Below, one piece after another: positions 1 through 14,100 of a stretch of DNA of 64,000 bases. Each line of letters opens with the position of its first letter. Positions within the stretch are counted from its first letter, which is position 1. The notes under the pieces are model-generated. The model was not told where the DNA came from, ran no database searches, and saw nothing but the letters and a program-made list of their open reading frames with translations. The stretch is taken from positions 4,324,194 through 4,388,193 of the forward strand of contig NC_066852.1 in NCBI RefSeq assembly GCF_001640805.2. The letters are read 5' to 3'. The stretch comes from Lates calcarifer. Taxonomy: Eukaryota; Chordata; Actinopteri; Centropomidae. The translations under genes were made by a program, and so were the position numbers.

Positions 1-1903
1 AATAATAATTAGAATTCTTCAAGTCCCAGATTACTGTCGCAGTCTGTAATATATTTCACAGCTATGACTGTATTGTAACTCATCTGAGAAGTTAATTATC
101 AGACAGGTTACAGTATGTCACGATATGCAAACTATATTAAGATGTAGGTCATGGCTCCATGGCCTCATCATTGAGAAATGATGGCTCAGCTAATTTGATT
201 AAAGTTATTAAACTACACAGCAACTCCAAAGAATTTTTTTAAATTTTTTTTTTTTTTTTTTTTGCACTTTGCATAACTTTGTACATTATATGTACATCTT
301 GAGCTTCATACATTAGGCATCTCTGTAAACATATCACAGACATATCTTTTACTCTGAAATGTCAGGAACAAGATAAAGTTGATCTATCACAGTTAATTTT
401 GTTTTTTCAGTTGTTTTTTTTTTAATAACTTATTATTCATGTTTATAATGTTCCCTGATTAGTCACACATTTACCACAGGGGGTTGATTAAGTGTCTTAT
501 GTAAACCATGCAACTTTAATAACACAACAACACCATAGTCCTTAGAAATGCAACAAAAACAGGCAATGAATGCTTCTTTCCCAATGAATGATCATAGACT
601 ATGATAGGGTATTCACAGTGTACATGTGATATACATATGAAGAAGATACAATTCTTTCCATACAAAGTCTCTTCTGCTCTTTGCATGAATGACGTCTTAA
701 TCTGCCCCACAACAACTTTCTGCAGACCCTTATCTATTTATAACTTAGACAAAATGTCAATTCATTCTGTGGGGCATCAGAACTGGATTGCTGCATGATC
801 ATAAAACTTGCATGGTTGCAAGAATGGTTGAAAATGGCAGATGGAAGCCTTAAGAATGCCTGAATTTGTATGCAAATGCTTGTTGTTGTAGGCCTGTTTT
901 CAAGGTTAGAATTCATCAAGATGATGCTGTCACTAACTACACAATATGTTACCATTTAACATACAATCATAACATCATGTGTCATCAGTATTGGTTTGTT
1001 AGAGGTAAAACCACCTAATCTGTGTCAAAGCCAGAAACCCTGGCCTTCTTCTGGCTTGGTTGACAGTGAGACACTGTATGGGATACTGAAGCAGAGGACA
1101 CATTCTTTGAGGATCAAGATAATTGAGAAAATTCTCATCAGTTTTGCCTCAAAGAAAATGACCTACAGTATCTACTTCTGTGGCTTTGCTTGTTCATTCT
1201 TCTGTCATTTACGTACTCACCAGCAGATGGCACTGTGCTGCTATTAACTTCATAATGATATTCTAGTACCTGGTCAGCCTCTGAAAGGGTAGTATGCTGT
1301 TGCTTTTAAATATGTCAAATGTCGCATGATAATTAATACTGTTGGTGAAATAGCAAATTGTGAAATCCTTTCTTGGCAACTTTCCTGTTTTCCAGTGCAG
1401 AAGAATAACTACTGTCATCATACAGTAGGTCTCACTCCTGGCATTGTTTGTCCATGTACAGTGTAGGTACTATTTGAGTGCTTAACAACAAAATATTTCA
1501 ATATGAGGTCCTATGGACCAAATTTCTTGAAATGGGAGTCTGTGGTCTATGGTATGTTTATATTTGAGCCTGAACCCTGAAAGTGCCACTATGACCTTAC
1601 AGAGCGCTTGTATCCTTCAGTAAATGTTTGTACACATCCCATACATTTATCCTGGCCTCTGTGCATGTGTAAGAGAGAGAACAGATAGAGAAAGCAAGCC
1701 TGTGTGAGACTCTAAGCATGCAATGAGGTTCTTTTTCTGTCAGAACAGAATTGGGGACAAGTGATCTTAAGTAGAGCACCATCCCCCAGTGGAGCTCCAG
1801 CAGTGTTTGAGCTCTGTTGCCTGAGCAAAGCATCACTGAGGCTTTCGTCAGCGTACGGTGCAATTGTTGTCCACCTCTCTGTCCTCCACCACCCGAGCTG
1901 AAG
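1..1903 (+). other. dlg2: dlg2 upstream intron or internal-promoter region
   Basis: No coding exon of a known family was recognised here. The sequence is AT-rich, with a poly-T tract near 236-263. It lies directly upstream of the PDZ3 exon, so it is either intron of full-length dlg2 or the 5' flank of a shorter dlg2 transcript starting near 1.9 kb. Sequence just before the exon (about 1810-1905) is more GC-rich than the rest. Small open frames here are not convincing. Confidence 0.5.
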
Positions 1904-2116
1904 ATGCTGAGACCCTCGGACTCGCCTGAGCTGATGTACTATCTGAACTGTTTATACAGGGAACCCAGGAAGGTAGTGCTCCACAAAGGCGCCACGGGCC
2001 TCGGCTTCAATATCGTGGGTGGTGAAGATGGCGAGGGAATCTTTGTCTCCTTCATCCTGGCAGGAGGGCCTGCTGACCTGAGTGGAGAGCTGCGGCGAGG
2101 CGACCAGATCTTATCG
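1904..2116 (+). CDS. dlg2: dlg2 exon, first half of PDZ3, with possible alternative N-terminus
   Basis: This exon encodes [16 protein letters not shown], the start of PDZ3, and ends at ILS before the donor gtgagt at 2117. An AG at 1958-1959 fits a phase-2 internal acceptor, so full-length transcripts probably use 1960-2116. The same frame stays open upstream to an ATG at 1904 with A at -3, adding about 19 residues ([19 protein letters not shown]). That suggests an alternative first exon, but the choice cannot be made without transcripts. The frame extends further upstream to 1817, but there is no ATG at that point. Confidence 0.85.
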
Positions 2117-5100
2117 GTGAGTGCTTAAACGCCACTTCAGACCCAACACAAGACACACACCCATGTTTGAAAACATTTTAAAGTGAATGGCTCTTTTATG
2201 GACATGCCACCATCTGATTTTGACAACTCAGAATACAAAATACAAGCTGCTTACCTCATACATAATATATACCTTTATATCAAAAATGATCACAAAAAGA
2301 TCTAAACTAATAAAGCAAAGTTTAAGCTGCTGCTAAGGTTTCATCACTGCAAGCACAGATCTTTTTTTTTAAATGGTGGACCTTTAAAACTGTGTGTTCC
2401 CAGCATATTAATAGAGAGTAAAATACTGGCCTAGATTTATTTTCAGAGCAAAACACTTACAACCTGGTCTTTTTTTCCTTCCATCTCTCCAGTATTTCTC
2501 CTGTGTAACGACAGAGAGATGTAGCGTGTCTGTGGCAGTTACAGAGAAGTTTATTTTACACCTCTAATGTTGGATGGTTTGGTTTCTCATATACATGTTT
2601 TGAGACATTGTTATTATATCCTATTTAAACTAAGCATTTGTCGCTATTTTAATGGCATTTTATTTATTTATTTTTGACAAATCAATAATAAAAATATTTT
2701 TTAATAGCTGCCTTAATATGAGGTTTTTCATAAAGATTCTGACTGATAGCCAAACTCTGGTTGTCATTCATTATGTAAAGAGTATGTATGGGTGAGATAT
2801 CACTGTATGTGCTTGACAAATATGCAACAGTCAGCCATTGTGCCTTCAAAGAAAGAAAGAAACAAAGAAACAATCCTGTCATGCAATTACTTAAACACAG
2901 AATGAGAGAAACATTCAGCAGACCTGTTTTGAATTTTTTTTATATGAAATCTCTATGTTTCATAGTTTGGGTTTTGTCCCAGGTTTTCCTCTGAGGAAAT
3001 TCCACACTTGGCATTATAGTACCTCTGCTCTACACTTCCAAGCAGTGTAACTGCATGACACATGACAACATGACAACTGTAACAGTGAAAGTGTAAATGA
3101 TGTGGTGATATTTGAAATCATCTGAGCAGCATTTCATCATCTATAATGGTAAAACCTTGATATCACATGTCATGATCCGGCTCACTCACTGCAACATGTA
3201 ACAATCAAGTGACATTAGACTGAAGGACTTGATTAAGGAAACAGCAGAGCTGATTTTCCATCTAATGTTTTTGTGCTCTGATTTATCCTGTAGAAGATTT
3301 TAGCATTACACAGCACATCTAAGACTGACATGATTTCTATTCAACAAAACATTCCATTTTCAAAAAAAATGCTCCTGTTTTGAGGGGACAGAGCAACATT
3401 ATCAAACAAGGAGGCTTTTACTCCAAGTGAGAATGATTATGCTTACAGTCTGTCGCTGGATGAGAATATTGTGAAGTAGAGCAGTTGCTTAAAGTCATTT
3501 TGTTAAGATAGTGCAACAAACAATAAAGTATAATAATCATAATCACTTGATTTCTACAGTTAAAGCAGTGGCTTTAGAATCTTTACTTGAAAAAACACAT
3601 TTTGCTTTGTTTGGTCACAGTACTCTCTGACCAAACAAAAACCAATACAGTATATGTGATGACTAACAGAGATAATAAACAGACTATATAGTGGGCAGTA
3701 GCTGGGAGGTGGTGATTGTTCTGCCTCATTATAGCTAATATAGTTTGTCTCCTCGACTAATGCTGCACCATGCAACAGATCACACTGTCTTATTTCACTG
3801 TAGGTTTTACGGTATTGTATAACTTACAGAAAATCTAATCAAGATGGCACGATCTGGCTCTTAATTTGGCACAGTCTACCTCAATGAAAGCAGGAGTTGA
3901 ACGTTCTAACAGTGGCCTAGTTTGGATGTCTAACAATAACTCCCCCTGTCTCTCCCCACCTATTGAGCACATATTGTTCAGCCTCTACACACGCTATGGT
4001 CTTATCCAGTGTGACTATTTTTGCTCTTATACTCTGGGCTCTTGGGTCTGTTGCCATTGTTCAGTTCCCACTGAAGAACAGCACATAAACATAGAGATGT
4101 GTTAGAGATAAAACTGTAAAATTGCGTCTGTCCTCTTGAATAAAGCAACACTGAAACAGAGACACTCTCAGATTTCCCTCTCTGAGATGACTATTTTGAT
4201 GTGAGTTAAACTGGCCTTGTCCTTCTTGAGATTATGTGAAAGTTGATCTGGTTTTAGTAGCAGCTGTTGTGCTAATGAAACTATGAAGCTATGTTATTTT
4301 ACTGAAAAATAAATGATTTAATGAATCTGTCACAGAAATATTTGCCAATAAAGTTTGCACTTAATTTTTTCTCCGCCCCTATTCATTCATTGCGCCAGAC
4401 ATTTGGACAACTAAAATGGCTAAATAAATATAAAGTAGAATTCAAATAATAAAATAAAATGCATATTGTATGTACTAGTGTCAACCATTTAATGTTTACC
4501 ATGTAATCACATGCAATGGTGAATTACATGTACCAGGTAAAGTACAGCTAATTTGTGTTTGAGGTCATTGTACTGTGAAATTCCATGAAAATAATCCAGT
4601 ACATTTTCTGTATTGTTGAAACAGGTAAATGGCATTGATCTACGAGGAGCCACACATGAACAAGCAGCAGCAGCACTGAAAGGAGCAGGACAGGTGGTCA
4701 CCATCATTGCCCAGTACAGACCTGAGGGTGAGCCTACACAAGCACAGGAACCTGGTTTAAATGCCCTGCTGAACAGCACAAGCGTACATAGTGACAGTGG
4801 TGAAGTAGGTCTACCCTACCCCTCGAGTGATTTTACTATAATCTGTATTCTGCCTGGGGTTCAGAGTAGGAAAGATGCAGCCTGGACAACTGTACCAACT
4901 TATAGCTGAAACTGGGAAACAATATACAGTCAGTTCTCATTTCATGTTTGGTTTGACATTTTCAAATCCCAAGGTTTCTTTCATCCCTTCACCTCATGTG
5001 ACTCCATGAATTTGACTGCAATGATTCTAGCGATGAATTGAACACACACGAAACAGACAAGAAAATCTTAGGCCCAGTTTGTTGAATGGATGGTAATAGG

Positions 5101-8072
5101 AGGTAGTTTTTAATGAAACGTCAAAGGAGCTGATTAATCACTCAGAGTACAGTTAACAATGAACACATTTTCTCCTACTTTACTCACTTTAAATGATGCA
5201 GTTGCCATACATCAAAATGTATTCTTATCTGTAACTTTCTATTTTACAAGAAATGTAGTAGTGATGATATGTTCTGATTCAACAAACAATATTTTGTTTG
5301 TTTAAAACTATTTGTGTTTTCTTTGTCCAGTAGTGTCAGTATGTAAAGTGTAATAACTGGCAGTGAACAGAGACATCATTATTTGTATCTGTTCAACTAA
5401 CAAAAATCTCTGAGTAGGAGTGGGTATGGTTTATACAGGAGGTCGTGTTAAATTGGGCAAAAGTTGTATTTTTTAAGCTTTTGTTGCCAATGTAATTGTT
5501 GTGCCATCAAAGCATCAATAATGCATATAATTATGAAATATATTTCCATAAGTTTAATGAACTGTTTGAACCCCACCACTGAGCCACTTTCATGGGAAGC
5601 TGAAAGATTTTGATTTGCATTGGAAATAGAAACAATTTACAGTATAAATATATGGAGAAATATCCTTCAGTTGAAGGCAATAACATAGGCCATGACGTAG
5701 GTTATGTGTAGTATTACTGCAAGTTGAATTACTATTACTACTAACAGTAGTATCTTAAAAAAAAAACTAAACTAAACAAAATTTCATCATTTCAGATCAA
5801 TGGAGGAAATTACCACACAAAACTATGTGTTCTACGCTTCATTTTGATTTATAGATTGTGGGGATTTGAAAGAAATCCAGTTGCTACACAAGGCTTTTGT
5901 CTTGTTGGCTCCACCTCCTCCTCCTCGATGTGAGAGTTTCCCTGAGTGACAGCTGGGAACAGTCAGCTGACAGCCCATTGCCTGCTCACCCAGTGGGGGT
6001 GACTACAGAATATAGCAACCACTTTTCAGTAATGTGTAGAAAATGAAATGAATGGTTAGTGAAATCAAAGTCCTATGTTGCAAACAGATTGGGCGTTTTT
6101 ATCTTGTCTGTTTCAAAAGCAATACAGAAAGTGTGGTCAAGCAATAAATACAGAGTTAATTTACTTTTTCAGTTTTTCTAGGAAATTCAGCTTGAATAGG
6201 TATTTGTTGCTGTTGCATTATATGTCCTCAGCTCAATAACATGTTCAGATTTAGGTACACCCCTAGTAATAACCCAGGCAGGGCATGGCAATACTAATTT
6301 AGATCTACCAAAGACTGCCTGCCAACCTGTAAGTGAACATGTAGTGGACCAGACAGCTTTGACTGGTGATTTGCCTCCTCTGATTAAGGTCAACAACAGC
6401 AGTATCTACTCAAAGGCTGTAGAGGCAGTGACTCACAGTCAGAGACCTTTCAGTGTCTCAGAGGTGCCAAACTCACAAACTGTCTTAACCCTTGTACTGA
6501 GAGTGGTGGTTTGTGTTTGTGTCTGCATCAAGCTTATTTTCCTGCAGATCTGAAATTTAATATTCAAGTAGTCAGAAGCTTTATCTGCTGAGTCAGTGTT
6601 TCTTTAGAAATTTCGTGATTTCTGTGTGGGCCATCAGTCAGACCTTGGCATCAAGTTCAGTCTAAAGCCCTCTGAGTCTTTTTATTGAAAGGATGACTGA
6701 GGAATCTGTTTGATCGAATGCTCCCACCTCACTTATTCAACTCATTGTTCCCGTCTGACGTGACCTCTTACACATGGCGGACTCCCCTGGGACTAACAAC
6801 TGCTTTCTCTTCTTACCATCAGAACTTGCTCTATGCTCACCGCGACGGGCTCACTCTCCTGCACCAGGTTTGTGCCATTGGCACTTGTGGCCTCTCAGAG
6901 CTTTAGTATCATTCACCAGGGCTCAGCTAAGTGAGAGTCACTGAGTGAATGTGATCACAGTCTGTTCACTCCCACCAAAGCACACCTGATCCTTACCTCT
7001 CCCAGCCTGTTTGACTCTCACTCCTCAATTGCACATTCACTTTTTAAACCCTTTACCTTTTCTTCCTGTGCTCCCAGGTTCTGACGTTTTAAATGATCCT
7101 TTCTTCTTCCCCTTTGATAATGTATTATAATATATTGTTTTTTTGTTTTTGTTTTTTTTTTTACATATGCTGTGTTTTGAGACAGGGTTACTCTCATGTT
7201 GCAGCTCAGTCTAATTTATAGGTGTATTTATTTTGTTCCATGACATGCTTTTGCTGTTTAGTTTTTGAAATGCTGTTTCAGTTTAGCGACAGTTTTTGAG
7301 GTGTTCTCCATCAAAGGTAGATAAGAGTAACATCTGTCCACAGTGATGTCTTTGGAATGTTCAGCAGTAAGCAGGCCACTGTCTCTGCATGTGATTAATG
7401 TGATCCCAAAACATGAAATCCCATTCACCTCCACTGTATTGCAGTGGTGGCAGAGGTGTCAGTAGTGAATATCTCATAACTTCTCCATAACTGTATGGTA
7501 TAGATGCCTGGATTTCACCAGGGGTGAACTGTTCTCTTTTCTAAAGCATAGGTAATGGCTGCTGAATGTTAGTTTAATCAGTAGTCTACACCTGTAAAGG
7601 ATTTCAGAGACACAGGAAGAAGCAGGGTGCCATGACGCTACATCATATTCTTAGTCTTCTAGGAACTTAAGCAGATCAGTAACATACAGATGCCTGAGAG
7701 GGATCAAGTTATGTTTCCTTATTGATTTGTCACAATGTGAGATGATGTAGAGGGGTTACTATCACAATTTTAAAAAGTTAATTTTTAATAACTACTAAAT
7801 ATTTGAACAGAAATTGTAGGATTATAGTTTTACAACACATCTTTCATTTGCATTCCACATACATATCCAAACAAACAAACACACAAACACACACACACAC
7901 ACATACACAATGTATATGTAATTTCAGATATTATTGGTTATTCATGATCAGACATATGTAAAAGTCTAGTAAATCCTAGACTGATCAAGCAAATGAGCAT
8001 TTGTTTTAAAAACAGTTTAGTGCTTCTGTTTATATATGTCTCCACCACTGAGTTGCTTATAAGAAGACACAG

Positions 8073-8115
<43 letters not shown>

Positions 8116-11100
8116 CTGCACTCAGCAGAGTCACAGAATTGGACTGTGAATAGACAATGATGAGAAGGGACACATAATATAAGGAAGAGACTACAGTCAG
8201 AGAAGATGTGAAGAAAAAAAGAGGAAGATAAAGTTAAAGTAAATAATGCAAAGTAAATAGTGCAAAAAAGCCAGAGCCAGAGAAGGCATGGAGGAGTTTC
8301 ATGCAACTATACGGGATTATAACTGGAACACGGGTCTTGGATAACACTGAAAGCAAAATAAAATAAAATTACAACATGTTTGGTATTTGTGGCTGTATTC
8401 ACAGTATATTTCTTTTGTTGTTTCTTGTTCTGATTTCTAAAAGACAGGTTGTGCAGTCAGTGGCTGGTTGTGTCATAGCAGAACATGTCAGGTCTCTTTA
8501 CTAGCTGATCTTCTTGAGGTGACAGATTAGCCAACCGTGGCTTAAGTTATCAGCTTTTTCATCCTCATAGTAACTGTAGCATCAGGGAACGCAGACATCA
8601 CTAACTGGAAATTGTGCTGGGTCATACTAAAAGCATTAATGTAAACAAATGAAATAAATGATTTATGGGTTTGTTTATCATCAGAGTTATGATAGTAAAT
8701 GCAACAACACAGAGTCTCCTATCTATCTAACAAACAAACAAATTAGTTTAAAAAACTCCATTACATAGAGATTGGTATGTATTACTAGATGAGTGGAGGA
8801 AATGCAGATATACATTTAGATGCAGACAGTGTTTTCTAACACCAGTTGTTCCCATGTGAAACAGCAATATACACTGGAATTGTTTTAGCGTAACAACTAC
8901 AGAACTGATGACAAACTGGTTGCACCAAACCTAAAGGAAAGTATTTTAATAGGTAAAAGTTTGAAGGAAACTCACTGTTGAAATATGACCACAGACGAGA
9001 CATTATCCTTTTATCTACTGTATGTATCCATGTATTTCCATTAGAAATAATGGAAATATGCTTCCTAGTGCACTGTTAAGCTTACAATGGAAATTATATA
9101 CAATAGCATATTTTGAGTGAAAATTTTCCTATAGTTCACTTCCTTCCTTTATCATCATCTCTGCAAGGAGAATAATCAAGAATTCAAATAATTCCCTTTT
9201 CATTTAACAGGGGACACTCTTAGTTTTAGCAGCATCAGTAACTTGACCTCTTTTGCTCCATGTACTGGAGTCTAAATGTACACCCGAACCATTCTAATCT
9301 TGTCTTTCAGAGTACGGCCGTTTTGAGGCCAAAATCCATGACCTTCGGGAACAGATGATGAACCACAGCATGAGCTCTGGGTCAGGATCCCTGCGAACCA
9401 ATCAGAAGAGATCGCTCTATGTGAGGTTGGTCTGCTTTGGATATTATCCTAGTTTTGAATGTTCAAGCTAAATTCAGAGAATTCAAAAGTAAAAGTCATC
9501 CACTCCCTGCCTCAGATTTCCTCTATGTGATGTCTGCACTGATTTACTCTCAGCACCACGGTATGAAATGATATAAATATGTATTTATATTTACTTGTTT
9601 ACTTTTCATACAGATGACTGAGAAGACTAATGTAACTAATGTTTCTTTATGTACCAGGGCTGAATTAATGTAAAGATCAAACACACAAATACATGTTAAA
9701 ACCAGATTTGAAATCTGTGTCTCAAACAGAAGAACACGTCTCATTATAGCAACCAGATGAGCACTATTCTCTCTGACCTAGTAAAGCTGTGCCTCTAATG
9801 TCTTTGAGTAAGACAAAACCTCATGGACCATGGAGGATTTACAGTAAAACAAATATGGATTCAGTGCATTTGCAGTACTAATCCTGATGTCTTCCACTGA
9901 ATAGGGCACTGTTTGACTATGAAAAGTCAAAGGACAGTGGCCTTCCCAGCCAGGGGCTCAGCTTCAGGTACGGGGACATCCTCCACGTCATCAACGCCTC
10001 GGATGATGAGTGGTGGCAGGCACGCCGTGTCACCCCACATGGGGACAGTGAGGAAATGGGTGTCATCCCCAGCAAGAGACGGTGAGTGATATTGGAATAA
10101 GGAATATGACAACAATTTATTGATAGTCCTCTACAAACTCTATAGTTTATTAAGAGAAAGAATGACATCAAGAGCAGTGGCATAAGAAATCCAATTTCAA
10201 AAACTCAAATGGGTGGTCATATGAGCTGGGAAATTATAATGTCTCATGAGCATACTTGTCTTCATCAGGGTGTCCTTCACACAGTGAACCCAAATATAAG
10301 AGTAGTCTATTTCAATGCACCTGTGTTAAGGTAAAACTATTCATGCAAACACATATAAGACACCTTACTGATATTTACAGAGATGACTGGGAAGTTTAAG
10401 TACAAGTGTTTGAAGCTTGTCTTCACCCAAGAGTTGCCAAAACTTTCAGTAGCTCAGTTCACTGACACCAACTCAGTGTGAGTCAGTTCATTCCATCTGT
10501 GGTTAATGAGTGACATGGCTCTTTGCTTGGCAGGGTGGAAAGGAAAGAGCGGGCACGTCTAAAGACTGTTAAATTCAACGCCAAGCCGGGGTCATTTGAT
10601 TCAAAAGGGGTAAGTGCTTTTATGAGACCTTCAAAATGACAATTTATATTACCACATGAATATGATGATTCATAGCTCAGATATAACAATGAGTGTCCTG
10701 TGTAGAAGCAAAAGATCTTTAAATCTTTAGAGTAACTGTGTGTCTTCCCCCTATAACTGAATTTAACTGTGTTCAGACTGTCTTCAGATGTTGGTTCTTT
10801 AGCTCTGTTGTTCTCACTGTAGTTTGATGTTCATCCACAACTTACTCTAAAATGTTAGATAGATTTCATTGATTCCACACATCATCCAGTTTCATTGTGT
10901 AATATATTTCTTCATTAACACACCAAAGACATGGACAACAAAGACGTGACAACTGTGAGCCGCAGCTCCAAATTTCTAAAGGCCATGTAATGACAAAAAT
11001 AGTTTCTTCTTTTTAGTGTTAATTTCTGCTGATTTAGGTACATGAGTCAGTGCCTTTTTAATGTTTAATTCACCCAGGTATGTCATTTATTAAGTACTGT

Positions 11101-14100
11101 ATAAACCAGATTTTTAATGAACTTTAAAAAGAAATGGTTAATGCACTGTAGCATGACTCTCCACATGAAGCCCTCTAAACTCTACAAAATTACACATCAG
11201 CAGCTTCATTTTGTCTTCAAATGGTGATATAGACAGCATGTTCATTATTTGAAGTCTCATCCTCTCAAGTTCCATCTTTCTATCTTTGCATGTGTTTATG
11301 ACAGTCTGTCCCAAAACTAAACCTCAGTTATGTTATGTCTCTCAAAGCATGATCTGAGTAACTCTTCTTTCACCTTGCTTTTACTTTTTGCCTCTATGCA
11401 ACTGTGGTATGTCAAGAAGAACTAGGAGCTGCTGTATTATTTCCCAGGATACAGGAAGTGTTATGTTTGTTAAACTCTGAGGGTTCTATTTTCATGAAAC
11501 AGGCTGCGTGGCACAGATAGTAATCCCTGTCCAGTTCGTCAGGGTGTGAAATGAGGAAAGATTTTATTGTCATACATGATAGGCGAACGTGCTAGAGGTT
11601 GTGATAGTAATGGCCAATCACACCCACTACTTTCTTGCCCTTAAAACACAGGACTGTCCCCTCATGAGACACTGTCAGTTTTGAAATCCTGTGGAGAGTC
11701 TTCAGCGCTAGAGTTGAAGGTAACTGGAGCGCTTTTAGGTTTCTTATAACGTCTTCAAGAAACCTAAAAGCAAAGAGAAAAGTCTAGTTACCTTCAGCTC
11801 TAGCACTTAACACTACTATGACCTGGATGACTGAGAATCTCAGCTGAAAGTTATTGTTGTCTGGGACATAGTGACACTGAAATCCATGGGGCCATGACTG
11901 TATTAGAACTATTTACAAATGTGAGTGGAGAGGTATGTAACTGTATCTCTACATCTAGGTTTATACAGATGTGATTTCACCAAATATAGTGACCAAAATA
12001 TTATGGTGCACAAGTCTGCTGAGCGGTCAGACCACTGTGAGCAGGCGGCAGACCACCCAAGACAATCTCAGTCTCTCTCACCAACGTTGCAGGGAACTGC
12101 TGGATTGTCACCACACCATCAATGGCTGCTCTCCTCATGCTGGCACAGTGGAGGATGTAACCATTAGTGCACCTGAGGAAAAATACCATTACATCGGTGC
12201 CTCACCACGTTCTGCACGATGCAACGACATGAAAATACAGCCCATACAGTCCTCTTTAGATAACAGGGCCTATGTAGATTTCAGAAGACGTTTTGTATCT
12301 GTTTATAATTAAGTTTCACCAACTCAGACAATGAAATAAACGGCTGAAAGATAGTTTCCTGAACTAACTGTATGACATAGAACATGACAGATGTTTATCT
12401 GTCACAATCAGGGTGCCATGTTTAAAACTTCCTTGTTTAAATTTGGTTAAAGAGAAACTCATTGTGATTTTCCTTTGCCAGTAGTGCCAACACATAAATA
12501 GCTTTTTCACTGCTGCATTATTGAATAGGCTTAAGGAAATGTATATCCCAGTAATGTATGGTAATGGTTGTAAATTTAATTATTTAATTTATTTATTATT
12601 TTTTTATTATTTATTCATTCAATTATATTGACTGGGCTCATATTTTACTGAATTAAATCACAAGATTTCAAAGAAAATGGCAGTGGAAAAGCTGTTCAGT
12701 CAAATCATTTTGAATCAACAGAATTTATTTTATTCTTTCAATTAATTTTATAGTCTATAACATGTCAGAAAACATTAGAAAGGTGGTTTAAAAAATGCCT
12801 GTCTTGTCTTCACATGATCTCCTTATGTCAAATCAACAATCCAAAATTCAGAGTTATCCTAGACGATTTAACCAGAAATAGAACACAGCATCAATTTAAC
12901 CATCACCTACTTTAATCAACCAGATTAACTAAAACTATCTGGGAACCTGGGAGAAGCAGATATTTAGTTTTTACAGTGAGAAAACTTCTTGACATCCCAC
13001 TTTCTGCAAGCAATTGTTTTGTCTGCATGAATGTGACAGATATACATGTGTGCCCCATGCTTTCTGTCCCCTCACAGTCATTCAATGACAAACGTAAAAA
13101 GAATTTCATCTTTACACGAAAGTTCCCATTCTACAAGAACAAAGAGGGTGAGCAGGATGGCAGTGATTCAGACCGTAAGTAAGCTCACAGACACACATGT
13201 GCATACATGCAGAGAGTCAATATAGATCACTTGTGAGGCTAAAAGGCCTTAACATCGGGTATATACAGGTGGATTTCAAGGGTAGAAGCTCTGTGGAGGC
13301 TTTTCCTGCTTCCTCTTCCCTCTCTTCTTTTTGTTGGAGTCAGAGACACTATGGCTCAGATGCTGATCAGTCAGCAGGACAGATGCCAAGTCAATGCTCT
13401 TCATTTCTGTGTGATATGTCTCCATATGGTGGTATTGTGCGGCCCAGTTTTCCCTCAGGGATCATTTAGGTCCAATTTCAACCAGCCTCAGTTTTAACAT
13501 GGTGTATTTGGCTCCCCCTGCTGGCTGCTCAGTGTCTGTACAGAGACAGGTTTGTGGGCCCACAGCTCTCTCCTTTCACTACCTCAAACCTTTTGTTTAC
13601 GTTGGGGCTATCCTTCCTGTCTTTCTTCTATTCTGGCTCTCTTTGGATGACCAATAGGACATCCTAGGGATAGGTGATGATGGGTATGGGACAAAGACAT
13701 TCAGTAAGTTGGTCCGAGAATAATCTCTGTTTACTGTCTGAATGTGTCTCTTTTGCCTGCATTGTTGCATGCTGCATTTGTTGGATTCGTCTTGCTTCTC
13801 AGTTTGTTGACCTCTGTCTCAAGCAGGTTCACTAAACTCAGAGATTTGGGTCACAATGGGCATTACTCTGTATGAAATTGTTTATTTATTTTATTTAGTG
13901 TTGCCCAGGATTAATCACAGACAATCATTTAAATGTAGTTTGTAGTTTGTAGAGTGTGAGATATTTGTTTTTTATTTTGATTAATATCCTTAAAAGAGGC
14001 TGATTCAAGTTCACTTTTCCTCCAGCTTTACATAGTTTGACGACATCAGTTCGTTTTTGTTATTTTCAGAGTGGTGTATGGTAATAATGCATATCATTTT

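Larger units (their letters stand above)
4728..9310 (+). other. dlg2: dlg2 intron
   Basis: A 4.6 kb intron. It holds an AC-rich microsatellite near 7870-7909, a GA microsatellite near 8072-8115 and a possible 45-nt cassette exon at 6823-6867 (listed separately). No other coding sequence was recognised. Confidence 0.75.

Noticed and set aside
1817..1903. Translation start at 1817
   Set aside because: The codon there is TTG, not ATG; the first in-frame ATG is at 1904.
7938..8306. 122-codon minus-strand open frame
   Set aside because: Its serine/leucine run is translation of the (GA)n microsatellite at 8072-8115; no domain and no splice context.
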